Of a DNA stretch of 64,000 nt, positions 39,891-48,252 are shown in pieces. Numbering within the stretch: position 1 is the first letter of the stretch; each line of letters starts with the position of its first letter. The position numbers were made by a program, and so were the translations under genes. Location: assembly GCA_016787755.1 (NCBI GenBank), contig JAEUUA010000020.1, forward strand, positions 248,001-312,000, given 5' to 3'. This stretch comes from Cyclobacteriaceae bacterium (GTDB taxonomy: Bacteria > Bacteroidota > Bacteroidia > Cytophagales > Cyclobacteriaceae). The notes beneath the pieces were generated by a model. It was not told the origin of the DNA and did not search any database. It worked only from the letters and a program-made list of their open reading frames with translations.

Positions 39891-40227
39891 CTAATAATGG
39901 AGAATTAGTATTTCTTAAATTCTTTAATATTTGTTGAGCCGTAAACCGAAGAAAATCGCGTTGCACAGCTTCTTTTTTATGATCTCCTATCACTTGCCAT
40001 ATCATATGAAAATGATTTTCCATGAGTACAAAACATGAAACCCTTACCCTTCTTTCTTTAACTAAAAATCGCAAACTATTTATAATAATTTCTTTGTGTG
40101 CAATCGATGATAACACAGGTTTCCAATTTAAACCTGTAACGGTAATGAATTCCGGGTACTGTTTTGCAACCATCGCAACAAAGATAATTGAACTGCCATA
40201 ACGCTTGTTGGTGAAGAACACCAACAA
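39856..40227 (-). pseudogene. REP-associated tyrosine (Y1/HUH) transposase remnant
   Basis: The first ~115 residues match the RAYT family: FITVTGLNWKPVLSSIAHKE, FVLMENHFHMIWQ with the HUH motif HFH, and FLRFTAQQILKNLRNTNSP. After SPLLDG the frame is out of register: the expected C-terminus is in another frame and is found intact in the tandem copies at 39525-39890. The middle segment between SPLL and AGSCALPED is missing, so the protein is inactive. The open frame begins with TTG inside the flanking hairpin; a Met codon occurs at residue 18. Transposases of this type act on REP hairpins like those seen here. Confidence 0.75.
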
Positions 40228-40228
40228 G
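40204..40228. repeat. hairpin at the 5' end of the transposase remnant, inverted relative to the others
   Basis: CTTGTTGGTG pairs with CACCAACAAG around the loop AAGAA. The three hairpins at the other end have loop TTCTT on the same strand, so the element ends carry the same hairpin in opposite orientation, as in REPIN-type structures. Confidence 0.65.
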
Positions 40229-40235
40229 GGCGGTG

Positions 40236-40342
40236 CATATTGCAGTGATCGCAGAAAAAGGAGAAGTCAAAAAAAAATCAGGCCCCGCCTGATTTTTCTC
40301 TGTTATCTTCAGCAAACAAGTATCGATGTTATTCAAAAAGTA
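40236..40342. repeat. right copy of the ~107-bp direct repeat
   Basis: Partner of 39407-39514. It contains the hairpin ATCAGGC/GCCTGAT at 40277-40293 with flanking A- and T-runs. The two copies enclose the tandem array and the transposase remnant, so the ~720-bp segment between them looks like an insertion or an expanded duplication. Confidence 0.7.
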
Positions 40343-40354
40343 GTAACAAAAAAA

Positions 40355-40373
40355 AGGCTTCCTATGGAAGCCT
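40355..40373 (-). terminator. strong bidirectional terminator after the gyrA-TPR operon
   Basis: AGGCTTCC pairs with GGAAGCCT around TAT, with eight A before and eight T after. It ends 25 bp downstream of the TPR gene's stop codon on the minus strand and would also stop plus-strand reading. Confidence 0.85.
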
Positions 40374-40397
40374 TTTTTTTTCGCTATTGAATTTTAT

Positions 40398-41621
40398 TTA
40401 ATCCAACAAGCCCAAGGTCTTCATTCTTTTTTCAATGCGGGTAACCTGGGCGGTCATTTCAAGATCGTTGTAGATCATGTATAAGTTATCTAATACTTTG
40501 CCATCATCCGGACTTAGCTTCTCGCATTTTTCCCAATAAGGAAGCGCAACCCGTAGTTTTTCCTGATAAATTTTATCTAATTCCACTTTCTTTTTAAAGT
40601 CTTCTTTTGAGTTACCCAATTGGTTCATCTCCGACTTTATATTCTTTGCATCTATATAAATTACCTCAGCAAGTCCTAACTGGGGTTCAAAATATTTAGA
40701 ATCTAATTTGATCGATTCCTCAAACCATTTTCTGGCCTCCTTAGGGTTTCCAAGTTCATTGCTGATAACGCCTAAGAAATAACGTGATTCCTTATCCGTT
40801 GGGTCAGCAGCCGCTTGTTTTTCCATCACCGCTTTTGCTTCGGGAAGTCGGTTCATTTTAACATACATATCCAATTCAAACTTTGGATATTCGGGGTTGC
40901 CAGGAAACTTCTTTACCAACTCTTGTGCGAGGGCAAGCGCTTTATCATTGTCTTTTAATTTATCGCGGTAGATACTAAAAAGCATAATATAGGCATCGGT
41001 TGATTTGCCACCCATCTGCTGATATTTTTTGATGTACTCAATTGACTTATCATATTCCTCTGCAGCAGGACCAAAGAAAACACCTGCATTCATCAGGATC
41101 GCTGTATCCTCAGGAATGAAGTAGAGTGTTTTTTCAGTAAAGGCAAATGCTTTTTTATAATCCTTCTCATCCTGATACGCTGCAATCGCGGTATTGAAAT
41201 ACGCTTGAGCCATATATGCGTTAACATCTTTGTTCATCATTGGTAAAATTCCTGTAGCATCTTTAAGAAAAGAAATTTCTTCTTTATCCAACGCCTTCGC
41301 TTTTTCAAAAGCTTCTTTTGCTATGGGAAAGCCTTCAGGCACCAAAGACTTATACTTGGCTACTTTGGTGGTATCAATGCCTGCATAAATAACTCCTCTC
41401 AGAAACCAAGCTTTTGCAGCATGTTTACTTGGGTTTCCTTTTTTGTCAAGCATAAAATCATCGCTTGATGTGGTAGCATCAATGATTGCTTTTGCTTCAT
41501 CAAACTGCCCGGCACGCAGGGCTTTTTCAGCATTGTTGGTGCTTGGTTTAATTGGTTTCTGCGCCAAAGCAGCAAACGGCATTATCCCGATAAGTAAGAT
41601 GGCTATCTTTTTCATGTTCAA
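40398..41621 (-). CDS. secreted tetratricopeptide-repeat protein
   Basis: 407 residues with a signal peptide (MNMKKIAILLIGIMPFAALA). About nine TPR-type helix pairs fill the rest, for example NAEKALRAGQFDEAKAIID, AWFLRGVIYAGIDT, AYFNTAIAAYQDEKDYKKAF, AYIMLFSIYRDKLKDNDKAL and DPTDKESRYFLGVISNELGN. It is probably a periplasmic protein-interaction scaffold; its partner is unknown. It starts 25 bp after gyrA on the same strand, and the operon ends at the hairpin beyond its stop. The pairing with gyrA looks positional rather than functional. Confidence 0.82.
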   Translation of the reverse strand: MNMKKIAILLIGIMPFAALAQKPIKPSTNNAEKALRAGQFDEAKAIIDATTSSDDFMLDKKGNPSKHAAKAWFLRGVIYAGIDTTKVAKYKSLVPEGFPIAKEAFEKAKALDKEEISFLKDATGILPMMNKDVNAYMAQAYFNTAIAAYQDEKDYKKAFAFTEKTLYFIPEDTAILMNAGVFFGPAAEEYDKSIEYIKKYQQMGGKSTDAYIMLFSIYRDKLKDNDKALALAQELVKKFPGNPEYPKFELDMYVKMNRLPEAKAVMEKQAAADPTDKESRYFLGVISNELGNPKEARKWFEESIKLDSKYFEPQLGLAEVIYIDAKNIKSEMNQLGNSKEDFKKKVELDKIYQEKLRVALPYWEKCEKLSPDDGKVLDNLYMIYNDLEMTAQVTRIEKRMKTLGLLD

Positions 41622-41646
41622 AGTTAAGTTATGTTCAAATTTAGGT

Positions 41647-44151
41647 TTATGCTTCCGTGGCTGGACTTACATTTTCATCCAGATCACCTTCTATCTTTTG
41701 TATTTTTTCAACGGATGAAATCGCATCGTCTTCATTGAGTTTAATAAGCCGAACCCCTTGTGTGGCACGCCCCATCACTCTTAATTCCGCTACGCTAATG
41801 CGAATGCTGATCCCAGATTTATTGATAATCATTAAATCATCGTTGTCAACCACACTCTTGATCGCAACAAGCTTGCCAGTTTTTTCGGTAACATTTAGTG
41901 TTTTCACTCCTTTGCCACCTCTCCGGGTAATTCGATAGTCTTCTACAGCCGATCTTTTTCCATACCCTTTTTCCGAAACTACCAGCAAATCGGTATTCTC
42001 GCGCGCCACGCAAACCATTCCAATTACTCTATCCAACTCCGACTCCAACGTTACCCCGCGCACTCCGGCAGCCGTTCTGCCCATAGGCCGAACATCACCC
42101 TCGTTGAAGCGAACAGCCTTTCCTTCACTCTTTGCAATGATAATATCATTGGAACCATTTGTCAAGGCGGCATTCAACAAGCGGTCACCATCGTGAATTG
42201 TAATAGCCGTTATGCCGTTGGCTCGTGGCCGGGAATAAGACTCGAGTGAGGTCTTCTTAATAGTTCCTTTTTCGGTACATAGTATAACAAAGTTGTTATT
42301 AATGTATTCCTCATCGGCCAGGTCTTTCACATTTAGAACGGCTTTTATTTTATCTCCGGGCTCAATGTTAAGCAAGTTCTGAATCGCGCGACCCTTAGAA
42401 GTTTTATTTCCTTCCGGGATTTCATACACCTTCTTCCAATACACTTTCCCAAACTCTGTAAAGATTAATAAATAGTTATGCGCCTGGGCAACAAATAGGT
42501 TTTCAGTGAAGTCATCTTCTTTGCTGCCTGCGGCTTTTGAGCCAATGCCACCTCTTCCCTGCGTTCGGTATTCAGAAAGTGAAGTCCGTTTTATGTACCC
42601 CTGGTTCGAAATGATGATCACCATCTCTTCATTGGGGATCATGTCTTCAAGCGTAATATCATCATCGCTGTGAACTACAAGAGTTCTGCGCGCATCGCCA
42701 TAGCGCTCTTTTATTTCCGCAAGCTCATCCTTAATGATTCCCATGCGAAGGGCTTCACTGCCCAAAATTTCATTCAAGCGGGCAATCAATATTTTAAGTT
42801 CGTTGTATTCATTTTGAATTTTATCCCGCTCCAGTCCGGTAAGCCGCTGCAAACGCATTTCCAAAATGGCTTTCGCCTGAATTTCGGACAGATTGAATTG
42901 CTTGATTAACCCTTCTTTGGCAACATCAGGATCGCGCGAATTGCGAATTAAAGTAATCACTTCATCCAAATGATCTAACGCTATTAGATAGCCTTCTAAA
43001 ATATGTGCCCGCTTCTCAGCTTCACTGAGTTCATACTTAGTTCTACGCACCACCACTTCATGCCTGTGATCCACAAAGTGGACAATCAAATCCTTTAAGT
43101 TTAAGATTTGTGGCCGGCCTTTAACAAGCGCTACATTGTTTACATTAAAGGAAGATTGTAGCTGTGTGTATTTAAATAAGTTGTTGAGGACAATGTTTGG
43201 TATGGCATCTCTTTTCAGATCATAAACAACACGGTATCCATCCCGATCGGATTCATCCCGAATGTCACTGATGCCTTCTATTTTCTTTTCATTAACTAGT
43301 GCCGCAGTCTTCTCAATCATGAGTGCCTTGTTCACCATGTAGGGCACTTCGGTAACTATGATCTGATCCTTTCCATTACTGCCCGTTACAATCTCAGCTT
43401 TGGCGCGCACTACAATGCGTCCTCTTCCCGTAAGGAAAGCTTCCTGAACACCCTGATAGCCATAAATCACACCCCCTGTTGGGAAGTCAGGAGCGGTAAT
43501 GTGTTTCATTAACTCCGTTATCGTAATTTCCTTATTATCAATATATTCAACTATACCATTTATGAGTTCGGTAAGGTTGTGTGGCGCCATGTTCGTGGCC
43601 ATTCCCACAGCAATACCTGAAGATCCGTTCATGAGTAAGTTGGGAATCTTACCGGGTAAAACAGTTGGCTCAGTTAGTGAGTCATCAAAATTTCCCTGGA
43701 AGTCTACTGTCTCTTTGTTGATATCAGATAGTAACTCTTCAGCCATTCTGCGCAAGCGGGCTTCGGTATAACGCATGGCAGCCGGACTATCTCCATCGAT
43801 TGAACCAAAGTTACCTTGCCCATCCACCAAGGTATAACGCAACGACCAATCCTGAGCCATGCGCACCATCGTATCATATACAGAGGAATCTCCGTGTGGG
43901 TGATACTTACCCAACACCTCTCCAACAATTCTGGCAGACTTTTTATAAGACTTATTATAGTTAACCCCTAATTCTAGCATTCCATACAGTACCCTGCGGT
44001 GTACTGGTTTCAATCCATCGCGTACATCAGGTAACGCTCTGGAAACAATAACCGACATCGAGTAATCGATGTATGCGCCCCGCATTTCATCTTCAATATT
44101 GATTGGAATAATGTTCTGTCTTTCGGGTAGATTACCGCTTTCTTCAGCCAC
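41647..44151 (-). CDS. gyrA: DNA gyrase subunit A
   Basis: 834 residues from a GTG start (44151); the next Met (residue 23) would remove the conserved IPINIEDEM. Active-site Tyr128 lies in [11 protein letters not shown], and the quinolone region [17 protein letters not shown] keeps Ser89 and Asp93, the usual susceptible residues. The C-terminal beta-pinwheel contains the gyrase-box-like [12 protein letters not shown], which favours GyrA over ParC. The enzyme introduces negative supercoils together with GyrB. On the minus strand a weak promoter-like TTATCTTGC lies about 57 bp upstream of the GTG. Confidence 0.97.
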   Translation of the reverse strand: MAEESGNLPERQNIIPINIEDEMRGAYIDYSMSVIVSRALPDVRDGLKPVHRRVLYGMLELGVNYNKSYKKSARIVGEVLGKYHPHGDSSVYDTMVRMAQDWSLRYTLVDGQGNFGSIDGDSPAAMRYTEARLRRMAEELLSDINKETVDFQGNFDDSLTEPTVLPGKIPNLLMNGSSGIAVGMATNMAPHNLTELINGIVEYIDNKEITITELMKHITAPDFPTGGVIYGYQGVQEAFLTGRGRIVVRAKAEIVTGSNGKDQIIVTEVPYMVNKALMIEKTAALVNEKKIEGISDIRDESDRDGYRVVYDLKRDAIPNIVLNNLFKYTQLQSSFNVNNVALVKGRPQILNLKDLIVHFVDHRHEVVVRRTKYELSEAEKRAHILEGYLIALDHLDEVITLIRNSRDPDVAKEGLIKQFNLSEIQAKAILEMRLQRLTGLERDKIQNEYNELKILIARLNEILGSEALRMGIIKDELAEIKERYGDARRTLVVHSDDDITLEDMIPNEEMVIIISNQGYIKRTSLSEYRTQGRGGIGSKAAGSKEDDFTENLFVAQAHNYLLIFTEFGKVYWKKVYEIPEGNKTSKGRAIQNLLNIEPGDKIKAVLNVKDLADEEYINNNFVILCTEKGTIKKTSLESYSRPRANGITAITIHDGDRLLNAALTNGSNDIIIAKSEGKAVRFNEGDVRPMGRTAAGVRGVTLESELDRVIGMVCVARENTDLLVVSEKGYGKRSAVEDYRITRRGGKGVKTLNVTEKTGKLVAIKSVVDNDDLMIINKSGISIRISVAELRVMGRATQGVRLIKLNEDDAISSVEKIQKIEGDLDENVSPATEA

Positions 44152-44312
44152 GTGTTACTAGGAGTTAAGTGTGATGTTTAAAGGCAATTATAAGGCCTCA
44201 AAAACAAGGGTGCAAGATAACTAAAATTGGTCAATTTTAATGCCTTGCCAGCACGATAGAATTGTGATTTTAATAGAAACAAAAGTCAACCTTTTTTAGG
44301 GTAAGGCAGACT

Positions 44313-45362
44313 CTAATAGGGGTTCAGCTTTCGCTTATTTTTGCCCTTGTATTTAATCAGAGTGGGGTGATTTTCGCCATATCCAGGATTCTGTTTTTTG
44401 AAGAATGGGTGCACACGACTCCGGTACTCTTTATTTCCATGAGCATGGTTCATTTGAATCTTACATTCACTATGAAAGCATCTGGGAAGTTCAGGTATAG
44501 AATAAGTAAGTCCGAATTGTACATAGGCCGCATTCATTTTATGAACAATTGAATTATTACCACTATTTGGAATGCTCATAGTGTATTTTTTAAAGTCGAA
44601 CGAAGGCCTGACAAAAACTCTAAGATTTTCAGAAAACTCTCGCTCGGCCGTGATCCCAAGATTGAAATAGATTCCCTTTTTGATCATTGAGTTGTCAAAA
44701 TTCTTACCGGGTTTAAAACTCCCAATCTGCAGGTCGCCCGTGAAAAGAATATTATCCAGGCGATAAAATGAGGCGCCTGCCATGCCATAATATTTACGCA
44801 TAAAACCGGAAGGACTTGACGGTCTAAAACTTTTAATTTTGTCGGTGTAGGTTATTGAGTTGAAGTCACGCAAAGACATGGCCTCATAGGATATACCTCC
44901 GCCTATTCGAAAGCGTTTTAAAAATTCGTAGTGAACGGTGAGATTGAGTGGAATGTTTATTCCCTTCCCCTTAAATCCAAGTTTGGTTGTGTCGCCAGTT
45001 ACGAAAAAGCTATCAGGTGACGTACTTAAGGTGTCCTTTCGAACCCGATTAATCCAGTTTGTATAGGTTGTATCTGGCACAATTCCATTGGCAAAAAGAC
45101 GAGGCGCAAATCCGGGTCGTTGAAAGATGCCGAAATTATCGAGCTTATGGCTCATATACGTATTGCCATAACCCGTGCTAAGACTAAACTTAAAATTCCT
45201 TAGAATTTTACGCGTGGTATTCTTCTTTCGCTTGGCATAGATGGTTTCCAGGGGAAAAGTTGGCTTTTCATCATCCTGAGCCAAAGAGACCATGGGAAAC
45301 AGAAACACTGCGGTTAGCAGGAGACAGAATATGCGGAGGTTGCTTTTCAGGATAGGTCTCAA
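44313..45362 (-). CDS. conserved Bacteroidota outer-membrane-like protein with a Cys/Lys-rich tail
   Basis: 349 residues with a signal peptide to about 28 (SLAQDDEKP). The middle (about 50-290) has beta-barrel-like strands: FKFSLSTGYGNTYMSHKLDN, FRIGGGISYEAMSLR and YFNLGITAEREFS. The last ~60 residues are basic and soluble, with a Cys pair (PRCFHSECKIQMNH) and endings KKQNPGYGENHPTLIKYKGK and NKRKLNPY. From memory, similar tails occur in unnamed proteins of this phylum. The function is unknown. It precedes gyrA by 161 bp on the same strand. Confidence 0.7.
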   Translation of the reverse strand: MRPILKSNLRIFCLLLTAVFLFPMVSLAQDDEKPTFPLETIYAKRKKNTTRKILRNFKFSLSTGYGNTYMSHKLDNFGIFQRPGFAPRLFANGIVPDTTYTNWINRVRKDTLSTSPDSFFVTGDTTKLGFKGKGINIPLNLTVHYEFLKRFRIGGGISYEAMSLRDFNSITYTDKIKSFRPSSPSGFMRKYYGMAGASFYRLDNILFTGDLQIGSFKPGKNFDNSMIKKGIYFNLGITAEREFSENLRVFVRPSFDFKKYTMSIPNSGNNSIVHKMNAAYVQFGLTYSIPELPRCFHSECKIQMNHAHGNKEYRSRVHPFFKKQNPGYGENHPTLIKYKGKNKRKLNPY

Positions 45363-45414
45363 TTAAGCCTTAAAGATAACAGCCTGAAATGGATGGCAAA
45401 AACAGCAGTTTTGG

Positions 45415-46830
45415 TCAATAGCCATAGTTTGGATATCCACTTTCTAACGAACTAAAGGTGTGAAAGAGTATCTGTCCTTTTTTTGCTTCATACAAAAACT
45501 CGTTTTTATGTGAATCTCCGCCTCCCGTTAGCTGGAGGGTAATCTTATTCTGGCCAGCAGCCAGTGGTATGCGGGCGTAATAGATACTGTGTGGTAACGT
45601 TTGCCAATTGCGGGTATCCGCTTTTTCAGTTATTGCATTAATCATTCCTAACACAGAGCCCAATGTTTTGTCTTCTTGCTTCACCTGATATTCTGTAGCC
45701 TTCTTTAGAGCCACCCGAATCAAGGCCTTACTTAATTCCAACGTCATGCGTTGTTGCAAACTTTTAAAAGCAATTTTATTTACATCTTCCAATAATTGCA
45801 GGTCAGAAGTATTTCCTTGCCAGCTAACCGTGGCACCCGTGTAATGGGTAGGTCGTTCTAAATAACGAGGTAAAGCAATCCTAAAAATTTCCAGTCGAGA
45901 CAATCCATGTTTATCTCTTTCATCATACCCATCCAAGGAAAATGGAAAACTTATGCCCAATTGCTGATTAGAAAAGTAGACAAAGTTGTCTCTTCGATCC
46001 ACCACGAAATTAATACCCCACTCAGCTTTGATCGGACTCAACCCATTATGCCAAAATAATACAAGTTCCCCTCCTTCGGTGGGTTCAAAGCGATAGTCTG
46101 GCATTCCAAACTTTTCCTTAAACAATTCGAATTCGTCATGGAACCCACTTAGCCATGCTGTGCGTAACAAATCTGACTTCAGTTGGTCTGGCATAGTAAT
46201 TTGAAACAGCTGCTGGTAATCTTCTTCATAAATTTCAACCGCATTGCGATAGGCGATAAATGCATTATTAAAGTCTTTATCACTCTCATAAATGATGCCC
46301 ATAAGCGTGTGAATGAATGCATCGCGTTGAAATTTATGTTCATCTGTATACCGATCGCTCAGTTGTTGTAGTCGGATGTTCAATCTGCGGCACTCCACGA
46401 GTGCTTCCTGTGTTTTACCCAGCTTTAAAAAATTCAACGCTTTGTAATACAACAGCATGAGGTGTTCATGGTCTTCGCCCTTGTACGTGGTAACCGATGG
46501 ATTAGTCAGATAAGAAGTAACTTCATAGAAATAATTCTTTCTATAATCTTCACCAAAAATAAACGCTTTCTCAAAGTATTCATTGCTTTCTGCATATCGA
46601 CCCAGCATAGAAAGCACCAATCCATTATTTACATAAAATAGAAACTCTTGCTTACCCCCGGATTCGGTGGAGCTTGCCTGCAGGGTGGCCAGAGCATCAT
46701 TTAAATTTCCTTGTTCAAAATTCTTATTAAAGGCTGTGTTCGATTGATAATAGGTGGCACATGAACACACTAAAAAAAAGCTGAAGAGTATTGTGAGTTT
46801 TAGTAAAGGTTGTTTCGAACGGCTCGGCAT
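45415..46830 (-). CDS. COG3014-family TPR-type lipoprotein
   Basis: 471 residues. The lipobox LVCSC places the lipid at Cys23 (CATYYQSNTAFNKNFEQGN). The N-terminal half has TPR-type helices (NDALATLQASS, GLVLSMLGRYAESNEYFEKA, LLYYKALNFLKLGKTQEALV, QRDAFIHTLMGIIYESDKDF). The C-terminal half is beta-rich (GGELVLFWHNGLSPIKAEWG, HSIYYARIPLAAGQNKITLQ). It fits the COG3014 family, which is usually found next to an LpoB-like gene, as here (22 bp gap). It is probably an outer-membrane lipoprotein involved in envelope or peptidoglycan synthesis control; that link is inference. Confidence 0.78.
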   Translation of the reverse strand: MPSRSKQPLLKLTILFSFFLVCSCATYYQSNTAFNKNFEQGNLNDALATLQASSTESGGKQEFLFYVNNGLVLSMLGRYAESNEYFEKAFIFGEDYRKNYFYEVTSYLTNPSVTTYKGEDHEHLMLLYYKALNFLKLGKTQEALVECRRLNIRLQQLSDRYTDEHKFQRDAFIHTLMGIIYESDKDFNNAFIAYRNAVEIYEEDYQQLFQITMPDQLKSDLLRTAWLSGFHDEFELFKEKFGMPDYRFEPTEGGELVLFWHNGLSPIKAEWGINFVVDRRDNFVYFSNQQLGISFPFSLDGYDERDKHGLSRLEIFRIALPRYLERPTHYTGATVSWQGNTSDLQLLEDVNKIAFKSLQQRMTLELSKALIRVALKKATEYQVKQEDKTLGSVLGMINAITEKADTRNWQTLPHSIYYARIPLAAGQNKITLQLTGGGDSHKNEFLYEAKKGQILFHTFSSLESGYPNYGY

Positions 46831-46851
46831 GGCAAAGAGCAGTTAAGGAAA

Positions 46852-47427
46852 TTAATTCTTGATGTACTTCTTAATTTCCTGCTGACCATACCAAACTCGT
46901 TTATTGGTTTCCATATCGGTAAGAAATAATGTCGTAATATAATTAACCACACGATTTTTATTGTAAACATCCGTTTCAGAAGTCATCTCTCCAAACAACA
47001 TCAGGTTTGCTCCCAATTCATTTCCCCATTGAGCTACTGTTGCCGGATCGGCAAAATCTTGCTGTTGGGCACGCTCCTCGCGCAGCTTATCGCGAAACGT
47101 ATCTGACTCCACCAGGTCAGCCAGTCCAGAGTTAAAGATGGCTAATTCAAATTTCTTAATGTAATTATTGGCATCAATGTGTTCGCTTGTTCTGTTTTTA
47201 ATTTCACCGACAATGATGGCAGGCTTTTTACCGAGTGCTTTGGTATATTCCTGATACTTTGGACTCCCCAAAAGTTCAGCGGTCATTTTTTCTGCTACTT
47301 GACGTGAATCAGAATCATTCCAGCGGCCACTTAAATCTATTTGTTGACTGGGATCAATCCGGGAAACAGTACGGGCACAAGAACCGAGAAGAAATATTAG
47401 CGTAATGAATAAAAAAACTATTCGCAT
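46852..47427 (-). CDS. LpoB-like penicillin-binding-protein activator lipoprotein
   Basis: 191 residues from the Met at 47427; the frame extends upstream but that part overlaps a palindrome and lacks sense. Lipobox FLLGSC with Cys at about 17, then the LpoB/YcfM-type domain: WNDSDSRQVAEKMTAELLGS, KPAIIVGEIKNRTSEHIDAN, GANLMLFGEMTSETD and NYITTLFLTDMETNKRVWYG. The family activates PBP1b in Enterobacteria; in Bacteroidota the partner is unknown. The COG3014 gene follows at 22 bp, so they form one transcript. Confidence 0.85.
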   Translation of the reverse strand: MRIVFLFITLIFLLGSCARTVSRIDPSQQIDLSGRWNDSDSRQVAEKMTAELLGSPKYQEYTKALGKKPAIIVGEIKNRTSEHIDANNYIKKFELAIFNSGLADLVESDTFRDKLREERAQQQDFADPATVAQWGNELGANLMLFGEMTSETDVYNKNRVVNYITTLFLTDMETNKRVWYGQQEIKKYIKN

Positions 47428-47437
47428 GACCTCATCC

Positions 47438-47462
47438 CCAGCCCTTCTCCAAAGGAGAAGGG
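47438..47462. repeat. short dispersed palindrome
   Basis: CCCTTCTCC (47442-47450) pairs with GGAGAAGGG (47454-47462) around AAA, preceded by CATCCCCA. This is a widespread palindrome of many bacterial genomes and lies in the leader of the LpoB-like gene. It might attenuate expression of that gene if transcribed. Confidence 0.6.
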
Positions 47463-47535
47463 TTACTCGTTCTCTTGGCTTGGTAGGTTTATGAAAGATC
47501 ATAAGATTTCAATTACAGAATTAACTATAAACCGA

Positions 47536-48186
47536 TCAAATTTCTTTTAACTTTTGAATGACAGACTTAGGATCGGAAGATGAGAAAACAAAGTTGCCAG
47601 CTACCAATACGTGCGCACCTGCATCCAACAAGGGTTTAGCATTTTCCTGATTTACTCCCCCATCAATTTCAATTAAAGCACTCGATTTAGTTTCAGCAAT
47701 TAATTCCTTCAACTCAGCTACTTTTCGATACGTATTTTCAATAAACTTTTGTCCGCCAAAGCCCGGGTTTACTGACATCATACACACTAGATCAATATCA
47801 GCAAGTACATCGCTAAGTTGAGAAACAGCGGTATGCGGATTAATAGCGACTCCTGCTTTCATACCCGCTGCTTTTATTTGTTGAATCGTGCGATGCAAAT
47901 GGGTGCTCGCTTCAATGTGCACCGATAACAAATCGGCACCCGCTTCCCGAAAGGTTTCAATGTATCGTTCAGGTTGCACAATCATCAGGTGGACATCCAA
48001 CGGTTTTTTTGCATGCTTTTTAATTGCCTTAATAACCGGAATTCCAAAAGAAATATTGGGGACAAATACACCATCCATTACATCCACATGAATCCAGTCG
48101 GCCTGACTTTCGTTGATCGTGGTTACTTCACGTTGCAGGTTTGCAAAGTCGGCAGCTAAAATAGAGGGAGCAATAATGGGCTTCAT
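47536..48186 (-). CDS. rpe: ribulose-phosphate 3-epimerase
   Basis: 216 residues from the ATG at 48186 (MKPIIAPSILAADFANLQRE); a TTG two codons upstream is not needed. The motifs for the metal and catalytic residues are present: His/Asp in WIHVDVMDGVFVPNISFG, His in LDVHLMI, NPGFGGQKFIE and Asp in LIEIDGGVNQENA. It interconverts ribulose-5-phosphate and xylulose-5-phosphate in the pentose phosphate pathway. It is a single-gene unit with its own promoter-like box. Confidence 0.96.
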   Translation of the reverse strand: MKPIIAPSILAADFANLQREVTTINESQADWIHVDVMDGVFVPNISFGIPVIKAIKKHAKKPLDVHLMIVQPERYIETFREAGADLLSVHIEASTHLHRTIQQIKAAGMKAGVAINPHTAVSQLSDVLADIDLVCMMSVNPGFGGQKFIENTYRKVAELKELIAETKSSALIEIDGGVNQENAKPLLDAGAHVLVAGNFVFSSSDPKSVIQKLKEI

Positions 48187-48215
48187 GAGCAATCCGGTTC
48201 AAGAAATTATGAGCG

Positions 48216-48223
48216 CAAAGATA
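48216..48223 (-). promoter_or_regulatory. -7 promoter motif of rpe
   Basis: On the minus strand this reads TATCTTTG followed by C, an exact TAnnTTTG match, ending 29 bp before the ATG at 48186. A clear -33 box is not visible. Confidence 0.5.
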
Positions 48224-48252
48224 AGAAGGGTTTACGTCTGTACCGCGTTGTT

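Noticed and set aside
41647..44151. gyrA as parC
   Set aside because: A gyrase-box-like [12 protein letters not shown] is present in the C-terminal domain, which ParC lacks.
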